The notes beneath the pieces were generated by a model. It did no database searches and was not told where the DNA came from. It worked only from the letters and a program-made list of their open reading frames with translations. Made by a program: the position numbers and the translations under genes. From Melioribacter roseus (GTDB lineage: Bacteria > Bacteroidota > Ignavibacteria > Ignavibacteriales > Melioribacteraceae), in assembly GCA_020722085.1 (NCBI GenBank), contig DYLN01000013.1, positions 1 to 47,049 of the forward strand: 47,049 nucleotides of DNA, read 5' to 3'. Below are positions 8,546-16,972 of this stretch, one piece after another (position 1 is the first letter of the stretch; every line of letters starts with the position of its first letter).

Positions 8546-9175
8546 TTATTTTACTGCCTCTATATTCAAGCTTATCGGATATTTTTTTTCATTAACCTCA
8601 AACAAAGTTGAAGCCCAGTCATCAAATTCATGATTCTCAACATTCATGGGGTTCCATGAAAATACTTTAGTAAAACCAGCATTTAATAATAATTTTTCCA
8701 AATAATTATAATTAAATATAGCAAAGTGAAAATTCTCTTTATATTCTTGCCCTCCCAATAAAGGACGCCATATTACCTCAATAGATTTAGCATTATCATT
8801 GTAAATATTTATGATCTTATCAAAATCCGGTACTGAAATCCTAAGTACACCACCAGGTTTAAGAACTCTTTTCCATTCCTCAATAGCCCCAGGTACCTTT
8901 TCCATGGGTATATGTTCCAATGTATGCGACGTATAAATCAGATCTGCGAAATTGTTCTTAAAAAAACTTAGCTTTTCTACATTACTAACATGATGAATAT
9001 GGGTAAAAAACCTACTGTCCACATTAATATATTCAGGACTGTTAATATCACCACATCCCAAATGAATAAGAACTTTTCCGTCAGGATTTTTAGGGTACCT
9101 TAACGGAAGTATTACCCTTTTCAATTGGTAACATTTTATATAAATCTTTTTTAATATTTTTTTTGATAAGCTCAT
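8546..9175 (-). CDS. Class I SAM-dependent methyltransferase
   Basis: This 209-residue methyltransferase of the Methyltransf_11 type probably modifies a sugar or an intermediate of the exopolysaccharide. Motif I is VLIHLGCGD. The acidic residue that binds the ribose of S-adenosylmethionine is in YINVDSRF. Motif IV lies in ADLIYTSHTLEHIP, followed by EWKRVLKPGGVLRISVPD, the usual post-I strand. ATG at 9175 has a good Shine-Dalgarno (AAAGGAG) upstream. A basic N-terminal helix precedes the fold. It sits between the flippase and glycosyltransferase genes with gaps of 31 and 18 nt. It could also be a chain-terminating methylase, but nothing in the sequence settles that. Confidence 0.88.
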   Translation of the reverse strand: MSLSKKILKKIYIKCYQLKRVILPLRYPKNPDGKVLIHLGCGDINSPEYINVDSRFFTHIHHVSNVEKLSFFKNNFADLIYTSHTLEHIPMEKVPGAIEEWKRVLKPGGVLRISVPDFDKIINIYNDNAKSIEVIWRPLLGGQEYKENFHFAIFNYNYLEKLLLNAGFTKVFSWNPMNVENHEFDDWASTLFEVNEKKYPISLNIEAVK

Positions 9176-9206
9176 TGTACTCCTTTATATCACTCTATGC
9201 CAAGCA

Positions 9207-10706
9207 TTAGAATATTTTTGCTACAACTTTCTCGCGGAGTGAAGCAAATAATAATTTGAAATAAATTTTAAAATCTGATCTAAATATAAAATATGAAACC
9301 GCACTTAAAAATATAAAAAGTATGTAAAGATTAATTAAATTATAATAATTCGTGACCATAACACATACAAGCAGAAAAATTAACATTAATAGTTTGTATA
9401 ATTTTACTTTGTGAATGAAATCCAACAAATTAATTTTCCAATTTCTATGCAAATAAAGAACCATTAAAGTATTTCCAATTAAAACAGATACAAAATATCC
9501 TAAAAGTCCAAACGGATTTTGAAAGATTTTAAACCCAATAAAAAGAAATAGAGCAACTACTAAAAGATTGATGAATTGAAGACCTGCTAAAAAATATGTT
9601 CTACCCACTCCTAAAAGAAAATTGTATGTTGCGTATCCAAAATTATTTATTGATTCTGGAAGTGATAAAATAATAAATATTAGTATTGCTTCTTTTATAC
9701 CGAAGAAGTAATGAATTAACATTACAATTGGGAGTGAAAAGATACCAAATGTAATCCCGGAATAAATTATACCTAATCTGCAAAACCGAACTAAATCATT
9801 ATTTATAAAGTCTACAAGTTGAGATTTATCGAGTAAGGCACTTGCCTTGGGCAATACAATTTTAAATGCATTAAAAAATAAACCTGAAATAGCCACTGCA
9901 AACTTACGCGCTATTTCATAAGCTGGCAAAAGACCAATATTATAATAATAACTTATCATATATTTAATAACAGGATCAATTAAAGAATTAAAGATAGACA
10001 TACTCTGAACCGAGAGGCTGAAGCCAATGATTTCTTTGACTTGTCTAAAATCAAATAATGAATATTTTATTTTGTATTTCTTTAGTTTTGTTATAAAAAT
10101 TAAAATATATGATACAAGCGCTATTGTAGTGGTACACAGATAAACTACGGCAAGAGAAATAATATTTAGTTTAAGTATGCTAATAAGAATTATTCCAAAC
10201 AAAACTAATGTATTTTGCATTAAAATAAGCTTGCTTGATAATACAAAATTACTGTGCCCTTCAAATACAGCTTTAAAAAAAGAAACTAAGTATTGGATAT
10301 AAAACGAAATTCCTAGTATTACTGAAGTTATTGTAAATGGTTTAACCAGATTTGCAGGTACCAAATTTTTATTAGATAAGTAGAAAATATATGCTGCAAG
10401 GTTACCTATAATAAATATTGACAGACCAATAAATAGAAAAACAAAAAAACTTGATGATAATAATTTATTAATTTTTTCTTTTTCAATAACTGAATATTGA
10501 GCAACGTATTTAACAACTGCTGTTCCAAAACCAAAATCTAAGACAAAACTAAATCCCCAAATAGAAGCTATTGCTATCCAGATTCCAAAAATTTCATTTC
10601 CAAAATGACTAATATTCAATTTTAAAGTCACAAGTGAAAAAACTAAGGAAAGAATAAATTGCGTTGATAACCACAACGAATTTTTATTATCGGATGGAGC
10701 CTGCAT
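9207..10706 (-). CDS. wzx: Wzx-type polysaccharide flippase (MATE/PST superfamily)
   Basis: This is a membrane protein of 499 residues from ATG 10706. An in-frame TTG at 10721 would add five residues and overlap the polymerase stop. It has about a dozen or more hydrophobic segments throughout, starting LWLSTQFILSLVFSLVTLKL. The early FGNEIFGIWIAIASI and DFGFGTAVVKYVAQY motifs are typical of the polysaccharide transport family. Its job would be to flip the undecaprenyl-diphosphate-linked repeat unit across the inner membrane, working with the Wzy polymerase encoded just upstream. The gap to that gene is 11 nt. The assignment to Wzx rests on topology, motifs and context. Confidence 0.88.
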   Translation of the reverse strand: MQAPSDNKNSLWLSTQFILSLVFSLVTLKLNISHFGNEIFGIWIAIASIWGFSFVLDFGFGTAVVKYVAQYSVIEKEKINKLLSSSFFVFLFIGLSIFIIGNLAAYIFYLSNKNLVPANLVKPFTITSVILGISFYIQYLVSFFKAVFEGHSNFVLSSKLILMQNTLVLFGIILISILKLNIISLAVVYLCTTTIALVSYILIFITKLKKYKIKYSLFDFRQVKEIIGFSLSVQSMSIFNSLIDPVIKYMISYYYNIGLLPAYEIARKFAVAISGLFFNAFKIVLPKASALLDKSQLVDFINNDLVRFCRLGIIYSGITFGIFSLPIVMLIHYFFGIKEAILIFIILSLPESINNFGYATYNFLLGVGRTYFLAGLQFINLLVVALFLFIGFKIFQNPFGLLGYFVSVLIGNTLMVLYLHRNWKINLLDFIHKVKLYKLLMLIFLLVCVMVTNYYNLINLYILFIFLSAVSYFIFRSDFKIYFKLLFASLREKVVAKIF

Positions 10707-10717
10707 TAGTTGATTAC

Positions 10718-12115
10718 TCAACTATTAGTTAATATTTTATAATTTTTTACTAAAAATCCCAGCAAAACACCAAACCACATAATATATTGACCGTATAACC
10801 AAGATTCTGTCATAAACATTGAAAAAATAATGTAAATCAAAGACCAATTTATCATAAGAGTAATCGTAGCTTCGTCGGAATTTTTTGGAAGTTTGGATGT
10901 CCTGAACAATAGTCTTATTACCGCAATAATAAATATTATAAAAAATATAAATCCGACTATTCCTGTTTCCGTTAAAACCTGCAGATAAGTTACATGCGGA
11001 GTATTATGTTCAACATACAGAAGATAAAAACTTTTTGGGATCTTGTAATACATCTTGGACACATATCTAAAAGCGTATACCCCGATTCCAACAACCGGAT
11101 GTTCCAAAAAAGCCATAACAGCAGTGTGCCAAATGAAAGCCCTCGACACAAAAGAATTTCCACCGATATTTGTAGGATCATCTACATTCAGAACCGTTGT
11201 TTGTTTGGAAATCTCAAGACGTTGAGTGACATTGCTATTAACATCTTCGGCAATAAAAAAAGTAAAGCCGATCGTACCTACTGAAACAACCCAAAATGTA
11301 ACTGCAAATATTCTTTTAATTTGATATTTTTTTGCATTAACAATGAGAAAAATCAAAAGCGTAATAATTGCAAAGCCGAAGGAAAGCCAAGCGTTTCTTG
11401 TCTGAGTTAGGATTAAGCCAACAGTTATAATTATAAAAGCAATTCCTGCAAAAATTCTTTTTAATCCTTTTAAATATATTAGCAAGATTAAAGAAACAAC
11501 TCCGCCAAGCCCTGCAAAGTCGATATAATAAACATTTAGAATTCCAAATACCCTTTTACCTGTTGTTAAACCCAAATATAAAACATAGAAACTGTGTAAC
11601 AGCACAGCAACAATAAAAAAGTAAAACACTTTCTTTATATCTTTTATATCATTGAAACCGAGTATAGTAACAAAAAAAACGATTACCATTGCAATGAGAT
11701 TTGAATAATCCATAATGCTGAGCAACGGTGCAGATGTATTTATCAGCGAAGGTAAAGTCATTAATAAATAAGCAAAAAGAGAAAGGATTAAAGGGTTTTT
11801 GAGTTCGCTTTTGATATCTCCTTTAAAGTTTATTAAAGCACTTAAAAGCAGAACACCGGTAAACATAACGGATTCATGCAGCATATATATATACGGTAGA
11901 AAAATCAGTGATAGGAAAAAATAATACGACAATTTGAAGTTTAATGACAACAAGATAGTCATGAACAGCAAAAACAAAAGAATGACACCTTTAATTCCTA
12001 GCGGCGTAAAAAGTATTATGACTATGAATAAAGATACGGCTAATGCTTCAAGCATGAAAACCCAACCGCCCCTTAGCAAATCCGAGGATATATTTCCTAA
12101 GAATGACTTAATCAC
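10718..12115 (-). CDS. wzy: Wzy-like O-antigen/exopolysaccharide polymerase
   Basis: This 465-residue inner-membrane protein with ten or more hydrophobic segments has the Wzy_C/O-antigen ligase region. LILTQTRNAWLSFGF precedes the large periplasmic loop, and EHPVVGIGVYAFRYV with HNTPHVTYLQVLTETG carries the conserved His and following segment. It would polymerise repeat units in the periplasm after flipping. An O-antigen ligase of the WaaL type is an alternative with the same fold, but the adjoining Wzx and Wzz genes favour a polymerase. The 5'-most start is a GTG at 12115, and ATG at 12055 would remove the first 20 residues. I kept the GTG because the extra residues give a plausible cytoplasmic N-terminus. 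Confidence 0.83.
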   Translation of the reverse strand: MIKSFLGNISSDLLRGGWVFMLEALAVSLFIVIILFTPLGIKGVILLFLLFMTILLSLNFKLSYYFFLSLIFLPYIYMLHESVMFTGVLLLSALINFKGDIKSELKNPLILSLFAYLLMTLPSLINTSAPLLSIMDYSNLIAMVIVFFVTILGFNDIKDIKKVFYFFIVAVLLHSFYVLYLGLTTGKRVFGILNVYYIDFAGLGGVVSLILLIYLKGLKRIFAGIAFIIITVGLILTQTRNAWLSFGFAIITLLIFLIVNAKKYQIKRIFAVTFWVVSVGTIGFTFFIAEDVNSNVTQRLEISKQTTVLNVDDPTNIGGNSFVSRAFIWHTAVMAFLEHPVVGIGVYAFRYVSKMYYKIPKSFYLLYVEHNTPHVTYLQVLTETGIVGFIFFIIFIIAVIRLLFRTSKLPKNSDEATITLMINWSLIYIIFSMFMTESWLYGQYIMWFGVLLGFLVKNYKILTNS

Positions 12116-12137
12116 AAAGATACTATTAAATATATTT

Positions 12138-13295
12138 TTAATGCTTTTTAAAAAAACTTTGACGAATCAAAACAATTTTTGGATTGGTAGAGTTACTGAT
12201 TCTTTCCTTGAAAATTAATGCCCCAATTGTAAACATCAGAATAATAGCGGTAAATAAAAGAGTATATATTGTTCGAGGGGGGAATGACTTCTTCTTTGCA
12301 GGAATTCCTTTGTCAATTACTTTGAGAACGGGAACATTTTTTTGTTCCTCAAATCTCGCTTGTTCGTATAAAGGAATTATAAAAGTAAGTATCTTATTAT
12401 AAATCTCTACATCACGATAATGTCTTAAATAGCTCATCGCGTTTTGAGGTAGATTTTTCAATGCAAGTATTACACCCGATTTATCCTTACCGCTTTTGAT
12501 CGCGTTTAATTTATCTTCATATTCTTGAACGGAGATTCTGGCAGCTCCCACAACAGGAGATGATTCACCATATAATTTACTCAGAATGGAATACTCAATT
12601 TGTTTCGACGCTAACTCTGCCTCCAATTTCGCATATGCCTCAAAACTCGATTTAGCTTGATCTTCAGCATATAAAATCCCGCTTTTCCGTTGATAATACA
12701 CAAGTGAATCTTCAGCTAATTTCATCTTTTCTTTTATATCGTCATATCTTTTTTCTAGAAAAATTCTGTTATCACGGGACTTTGAAATATTTAAATCAAC
12801 CATAGTTTGATTCAGCAATTCAACTATATAATTTACCATTTCGGCTGCTTTCTGTGGGGACCTGTTTCTTACTATTATTTCATAAGCACCTTCTTTGGTT
12901 TCATCGGCTTTAATATTACTCGCCAATTCTTTAACAGTTTCTTCCATTGTATTATATCCGTATTCCTTAAATAATCCGAATTTATTAATAACCTTCTCCA
13001 GATTAGTTCTACTGTATATTATTGTTGTGAATACATCAAGGTCCGAACCGGTTTTTAAACCAGGTATACTGACTGGTAGATTCGAGAAACTTTTCATCAA
13101 TGAAGCTAAACCTCCTGTTTGGTCACTTTCGGAAATTACAATTAAAGAACGTGAATCAAACTCTGCTGGTATCAAAAAGTAGATTGAAAGATAAGACAGA
13201 ATTAACGAAGATATCGTAAGAAAAATAAACAGTTTTTTCCTCTTAACAATTAATAATATGTAATCGAGAATATCAAAATTTCTGTTTTCAATCAT
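12138..13295 (-). CDS. wzz: Wzz-like polysaccharide co-polymerase (chain-length determinant)
   Basis: This 385-residue inner-membrane protein has two transmembrane segments. The first lies near residues 22-43 (KLFIFLTISSLILSYLSIYF) and the second near 343-363. Between them is a long periplasmic helical region with coiled-coil character. The proline-rich VIDKGIPAKKKSFPPRT block before the second membrane helix is the family hallmark. It controls chain length together with Wzy and contacts the outer-membrane exporter. The C-terminus after the second helix is only about 20 residues, so the fused BY-kinase domain found in Wzc proteins is absent. It is 40 nt from the export gene and 22 nt from the polymerase gene. 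Confidence 0.9.
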   Translation of the reverse strand: MIENRNFDILDYILLIVKRKKLFIFLTISSLILSYLSIYFLIPAEFDSRSLIVISESDQTGGLASLMKSFSNLPVSIPGLKTGSDLDVFTTIIYSRTNLEKVINKFGLFKEYGYNTMEETVKELASNIKADETKEGAYEIIVRNRSPQKAAEMVNYIVELLNQTMVDLNISKSRDNRIFLEKRYDDIKEKMKLAEDSLVYYQRKSGILYAEDQAKSSFEAYAKLEAELASKQIEYSILSKLYGESSPVVGAARISVQEYEDKLNAIKSGKDKSGVILALKNLPQNAMSYLRHYRDVEIYNKILTFIIPLYEQARFEEQKNVPVLKVIDKGIPAKKKSFPPRTIYTLLFTAIILMFTIGALIFKERISNSTNPKIVLIRQSFFKKH

Positions 13296-13335
13296 ATTAA
13301 TTCCATGTACTTTATATTAATATAGTAAATGTTTT

Positions 13336-14784
13336 TTACCTCACAATCCGCAAAAGGAATAAAAGTGTTGCTACACTTCCAACAATTCCTGTTACGGCAC
13401 CAATCCGTTCTATATAATACCACGTAGTTCTTGGAATATCTTTAGGCACGTACACAAAGTCTCCCGGCTCCAGATTTAATTTTTCCTTCTGTTCGGTAAT
13501 CCAGCTTTTGCCTTTTCCTTTAATTATAACTACTTCATCATCATCTCTGGCAAGTTGTGTTTTACCGCCTGCTTTGTTAATGTAATATTTGTAATCTTTA
13601 CCAGGACTGAATTTTACATACCCGTTATTTATAACTTGTCCGAAAACGTAAACATAATTAAACTTATCCGGCACTAAAATTAAATCGCCGTCTTTAACCC
13701 TAAATTTATTTGCATCGGATGTTGTATCATTCAACTGTGTGAAGTCAACTAGACTTTCACTTTTCAGCATTCTAAGTGTATTATCTACTTGAAAAAACGG
13801 ATAATCTTCCTCGGTAAGATTTGCTGTTCTAAGCATTGCCAATGAATCTTTCGTCTGTTTCAATTTTAGCTGGACATCCGGCGGCAAAAGGCTTGTTGGA
13901 TTTTCTCTAAACTTCTGAGCAAGCTGGTATTTTTTAAGCATATCGAGAGAATTATAATCACGAATTACCTCTGCACGCGACAAATCGGCGTTGGGTTTAA
14001 ATCCACCAGCCTTTTCTATAACATCTTTAAGATACGTTCCGTCTTTTTTCACATAAACAAATCCCGGATAAGTTACCTGTCCAAGTACCAGCACTTTATA
14101 ATTTCTCTTTTGATTTTCGTCGGCAAGAACTCTTATTCTGTCGCCGCTTTGTAATTTGAAATCATCTGCAATACTAACAGTAATTACATCTTCCTTATCG
14201 CCGGTTTTATCAAGTCTTGATATTTCCGCTTTAGTAATATTTTCATAAGCTTCATTTAAACCTCCGGCAAACAAAATTGCATCGCTCAATTTATCACCAT
14301 CAATAAATTGAAATTGCGTGGGATTATTTACAGCACCGCTTATGTCAATAATATCCTTTCCCGAATCATAATAGGGGAAAATCAGAACATCATCGTTCAT
14401 TAAATAAGGGTTATTTTTGAAATCACCTGTAAGTCTGAATTTTAATAAATCTAGATTTATTCTATCGCCGTTTGCTCTTTGGAGTGTAATCCCTCTTAAC
14501 GGGTATTTTTGAATTTCCGATTTCACTTTTTCAAGGGATTCAAGTTGACTTAAAGAAGCGGTTAGCTGTCTCTGAGCCTGTGTAAAAACCGTTGTAATAA
14601 AATGATCAACTCTTTCGCCCGATGCGGCAGTAAATGTTCCGGTAATTATAAAATTGCCGCCGATTGTAACCGCAAGCGGCTGAATGATATTGCTGCCGAT
14701 ATTATTTTGAAGTTTACTTTCTGTTTGAGCCCTTAAATTAAAAGCAGAGACAGCGACAAGTAACAAGGCAAAAATTTTCTTCAT
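13336..14784 (-). CDS. SLBB-domain polysaccharide export protein
   Basis: This is an exported protein related to Wza-type exporters. ATG at 14784 gives MKKIFALLLVAVSAFNLRAQ, a clear Sec signal peptide. The open frame extends to 14841, but those codons come from a dispersed repeat. About three SLBB (beta-grasp) units can be seen. One begins IIDISGAVNNPTQFQFIDGD, one VLVLGQVTYPGFVYVKKDGT and one VYVFGQVINNGYVKFSPGKD, each followed by an AGG segment. A hydrophobic stretch at the C-terminus (IVGSVATLLFLLRIV) resembles the membrane-anchoring end of such proteins. A canonical Poly_export domain at the N-terminus is not obvious: a helical, Gln/Leu-rich segment takes its place. It begins the export block, 40 nt before the Wzz gene. 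Confidence 0.85.
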   Translation of the reverse strand: MKKIFALLLVAVSAFNLRAQTESKLQNNIGSNIIQPLAVTIGGNFIITGTFTAASGERVDHFITTVFTQAQRQLTASLSQLESLEKVKSEIQKYPLRGITLQRANGDRINLDLLKFRLTGDFKNNPYLMNDDVLIFPYYDSGKDIIDISGAVNNPTQFQFIDGDKLSDAILFAGGLNEAYENITKAEISRLDKTGDKEDVITVSIADDFKLQSGDRIRVLADENQKRNYKVLVLGQVTYPGFVYVKKDGTYLKDVIEKAGGFKPNADLSRAEVIRDYNSLDMLKKYQLAQKFRENPTSLLPPDVQLKLKQTKDSLAMLRTANLTEEDYPFFQVDNTLRMLKSESLVDFTQLNDTTSDANKFRVKDGDLILVPDKFNYVYVFGQVINNGYVKFSPGKDYKYYINKAGGKTQLARDDDEVVIIKGKGKSWITEQKEKLNLEPGDFVYVPKDIPRTTWYYIERIGAVTGIVGSVATLLFLLRIVR

Positions 14785-14818
14785 AGTCAGAACCATTTTT
14801 TTACATTCTAATTTAATT

Positions 14819-14901
14819 ACACTAAGTCTCACAAAGTTCATACGAAGTTCCGCAAAGGGAAAATTAAATCTCTGTGGTTCTCCGTAGAACCCTGTGTTAC
14901 A
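14819..14901. repeat. Dispersed repeat of type B
   Basis: This AT-rich text has words such as CTAAGTCTCACAAAGTTC and CTCTGTGGTTCTCCGTAGA. It shares the 20-mer CGAAGTTCCGCAAAGGGAAA (14843-14862) exactly with the complement of 23177-23196. It lies in the 146-nt gap upstream of the SLBB gene, and its end forms the 5' extension of that open frame. Confidence 0.6.
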
Positions 14902-14930
14902 AAAGCTTCCCCGGTATTCGGTTAATTAAT

Positions 14931-15950
14931 TTATCTGTTTTCATAAAGAGTTTTATAATATTCTTTATAATTTCCTGAAATTATTCTTTCCCACCAAACT
15001 TTATTTTTAATATACCAATCTATTGTTTCAGAAATTGCATCTTCAAAAACATAAACCGGTTTCCAGCCAAGCTCGTTTTTAATTTTGGTAGAGTCAATTG
15101 CATAGCGTCTGTCATGCCCCGGTCTGTCTTTTACGAATTCGATCAGCGATTCGGGTTTATTTAATTTTTTCAAAATCAATTTGACTATATCTATATTCCT
15201 CATTTCGCGGGAAGCACCGATGTTATAAATTCCTCCGGGTTTCCCTTTTTCCAAAACTGTTTCTACTGCTCTGTTATGATCTAAGACATAAATCCAATCT
15301 CGCACATTTAATCCGTCTCCGTAAACCGGCAGTTTTTTATTATTAAGTGAATTAATTATCATCAGCGGAATTAATTTTTCCGGGAATTGATACTGCCCAT
15401 AATTATTTGAGCACCTTGTAATTACAACTGGCAAGCCAAAAGTATGAAAAAATGCTAAAGCCATCAAATCTGCAGATGCCTTACTGGATGAGTACGGACT
15501 GTTTGGTGAGAGAGGAGAGTTTTCAGTAAAAAGACCTTCAGGACCGAGACTGCCGTAGACTTCATCTGTTGATACCTGAATAAATTTTTCAATTTCATAT
15601 CTGCGAGATGCCTCAAGCAGAACATTTGTTCCAATTACATTTGTTCTGTAAAAAACTTCCGACCCGAGGATGCTTCTATCCACATGTGATTCTGCGGCGA
15701 AGTTGATCACATATTTTATTTCATATTTATTAAAAACATAATCCACAAGTTCGTTATTTGTGATATCGCCTTTTACAAAGACATAATTTTTTTTGTTTTC
15801 GGAAGGTTTAAGATTTTCCAAGTTACCCGCATAAGTAAGCTTATCGAGATTCACTACAAAGACATCATCACGATTGGCTAATAAATAATTAATAAAATTA
15901 CTACCGATAAAACCTGCGCCGCCTGTGACAAGTATTTTATTTACACTCAT
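14931..15950 (-). CDS. rfbB: dTDP-glucose 4,6-dehydratase
   Basis: This 339-residue cytoplasmic short-chain dehydrogenase-type enzyme converts dTDP-glucose to dTDP-4-keto-6-deoxyglucose, the branch point to rhamnose and other 6-deoxy sugars. The NAD-binding loop is VTGGAGFIGSNF at the N-terminus. QVSTDEVYGSLG carries the Thr-Asp-Glu triad of the RmlB family, and SPYSSSKASAD gives the catalytic Tyr-x3-Lys. ITRCSNNYGQYQFPEKLIPL and GDGLNVRDWIYVLDH are highly typical of RmlB. The partners for dTDP-rhamnose (thymidylyltransferase, epimerase, reductase) are not in this window and must be elsewhere if that is the product. It starts 3 nt after the stop of a small barrel-like gene. Confidence 0.95.
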   Translation of the reverse strand: MSVNKILVTGGAGFIGSNFINYLLANRDDVFVVNLDKLTYAGNLENLKPSENKKNYVFVKGDITNNELVDYVFNKYEIKYVINFAAESHVDRSILGSEVFYRTNVIGTNVLLEASRRYEIEKFIQVSTDEVYGSLGPEGLFTENSPLSPNSPYSSSKASADLMALAFFHTFGLPVVITRCSNNYGQYQFPEKLIPLMIINSLNNKKLPVYGDGLNVRDWIYVLDHNRAVETVLEKGKPGGIYNIGASREMRNIDIVKLILKKLNKPESLIEFVKDRPGHDRRYAIDSTKIKNELGWKPVYVFEDAISETIDWYIKNKVWWERIISGNYKEYYKTLYENR

Positions 15951-15953
15951 AAA

Positions 15954-16676
15954 TTATAAGGCAAAGAATCCGAAATAAATTCCGGTCTGAATGAAAAAAG
16001 ATTTGCTGTTTAAATCGGAAGGAACATTTGTTAAAGACTGATCATTATCGGCTTTCCATCTATCGTTGAAAGAATAAACGTAACCTATGCCAAGACGCAA
16101 AGCCATAAATCTCGTAACGGGGAAATCGGCATTAAGAGTCGGTGCAATCGTAAAAAAAGTATTGCTCATTTTACGACTTATGTTTTGCGTAGAAGTTTCG
16201 CCCCAAACACCATCCCATGAGAAATCGGATTTGTTTTTGTAGACTTCAATACTCGATGAGCCGGCGCCGATAATTGTTCCGATAGAGACAGCAACCTTAT
16301 TAATGAAAGGTAAAGAATATTCTATTGTAAGTCCTCCTACACCGTAATTATAATTAATTTCATTGGAAAAACCGTTAATAATTTTTGAGCGGGAAATAGT
16401 TCCGCCGAAGCCGATGCCGCCAATCCTCAAATTATCGACTAACATTATATACGCATATCCGCTTCCGCCGAAATTTAACATGCCTGAAGTAGAAAACTCA
16501 CTTATGCCAAGCTGCTGGAGTTCATTATTAATTGGAGTCAAATTCGGAAAAACGATAACCGGAGAAAATCCGCCTGCAATACCAAATCTGGAAACCAGCC
16601 CAACTTCTTCAGCATTCTGTGCTTTAACCGAACAAAAAGTGACAAACAAAAGAATTGAAAGAAAGATTTTTTTCAT
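15954..16676 (-). CDS. Exported outer-membrane beta-barrel-like protein
   Basis: This is a 240-residue protein beginning MKKIFLSILLFVTFCSVKAQ, a strong Sec signal peptide with cleavage expected after Ala-Gln. ATG at 16676 is preferred to the adjoining TTG. The mature part alternates hydrophobic and polar residues in short strands with glycine turns (LRIGGIGFGGTIS, LRLGIGYVYSF) and ends IQTGIYFGFFAL. A terminal aromatic or hydrophobic residue is typical of outer-membrane barrels. No specific family was recognised. It is the first gene of the exopolysaccharide cluster and sits only 3 nt from rfbB, so a link to export or surface anchoring of the polymer is possible but unproven. Confidence 0.7.
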   Translation of the reverse strand: MKKIFLSILLFVTFCSVKAQNAEEVGLVSRFGIAGGFSPVIVFPNLTPINNELQQLGISEFSTSGMLNFGGSGYAYIMLVDNLRIGGIGFGGTISRSKIINGFSNEINYNYGVGGLTIEYSLPFINKVAVSIGTIIGAGSSSIEVYKNKSDFSWDGVWGETSTQNISRKMSNTFFTIAPTLNADFPVTRFMALRLGIGYVYSFNDRWKADNDQSLTNVPSDLNSKSFFIQTGIYFGFFAL

Positions 16677-16972
16677 CAAACGGAAATGATTTTTTGATTG
16701 GTAAAGTTAGTAATTCCTGCTATAAAATAAAAATTGGTATTTGCATTTTGCATTTGCAGATAAAAAAATTAACATAATGTTTCAACGATTACAAGGCAAA
16801 ATCTCGCTTTCATTCCGTTAATCCTCCGAGGAGTCTCGAGTAGAACCAGGGTGACGAAAAGAAATTTTCAATTAAATAATCAGCGGAAATCAGTGAAATC
16901 TGCATAATCCGTGTTCTTTTCTTAAAAAATCATTACTTCCTGGTCAACCTCATCTTTGGACAATATTCCAAT
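16677..16972. other. Intergenic region packed with short dispersed repeat text
   Basis: No gene is visible. From left to right it holds TGCATTTTGCATTTGCA-like text (16735-16760), then a block with CCTCCGAGGAGTCTCGAG and CCAGGGTGACG (about 16797-16861), then type A repeat text (16879-16916) ending in ATAATCCGTGTTC. This is a boundary between two transcription units, so a promoter for the barrel gene is expected here, but I could not identify one. Confidence 0.5.
16879..16916. repeat. Dispersed repeat of type A
   Basis: The segment contains CAGCGGAAATCAGTGAAATC followed by TAATCCGTGTTC. Similar wording recurs at 28441-28519, 40169-40190 and 46495-46523, each time in or next to intergenic DNA. 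The following TTAAAAAATCATTACTT also resembles the flank of the 46495 copy. Confidence 0.55.
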
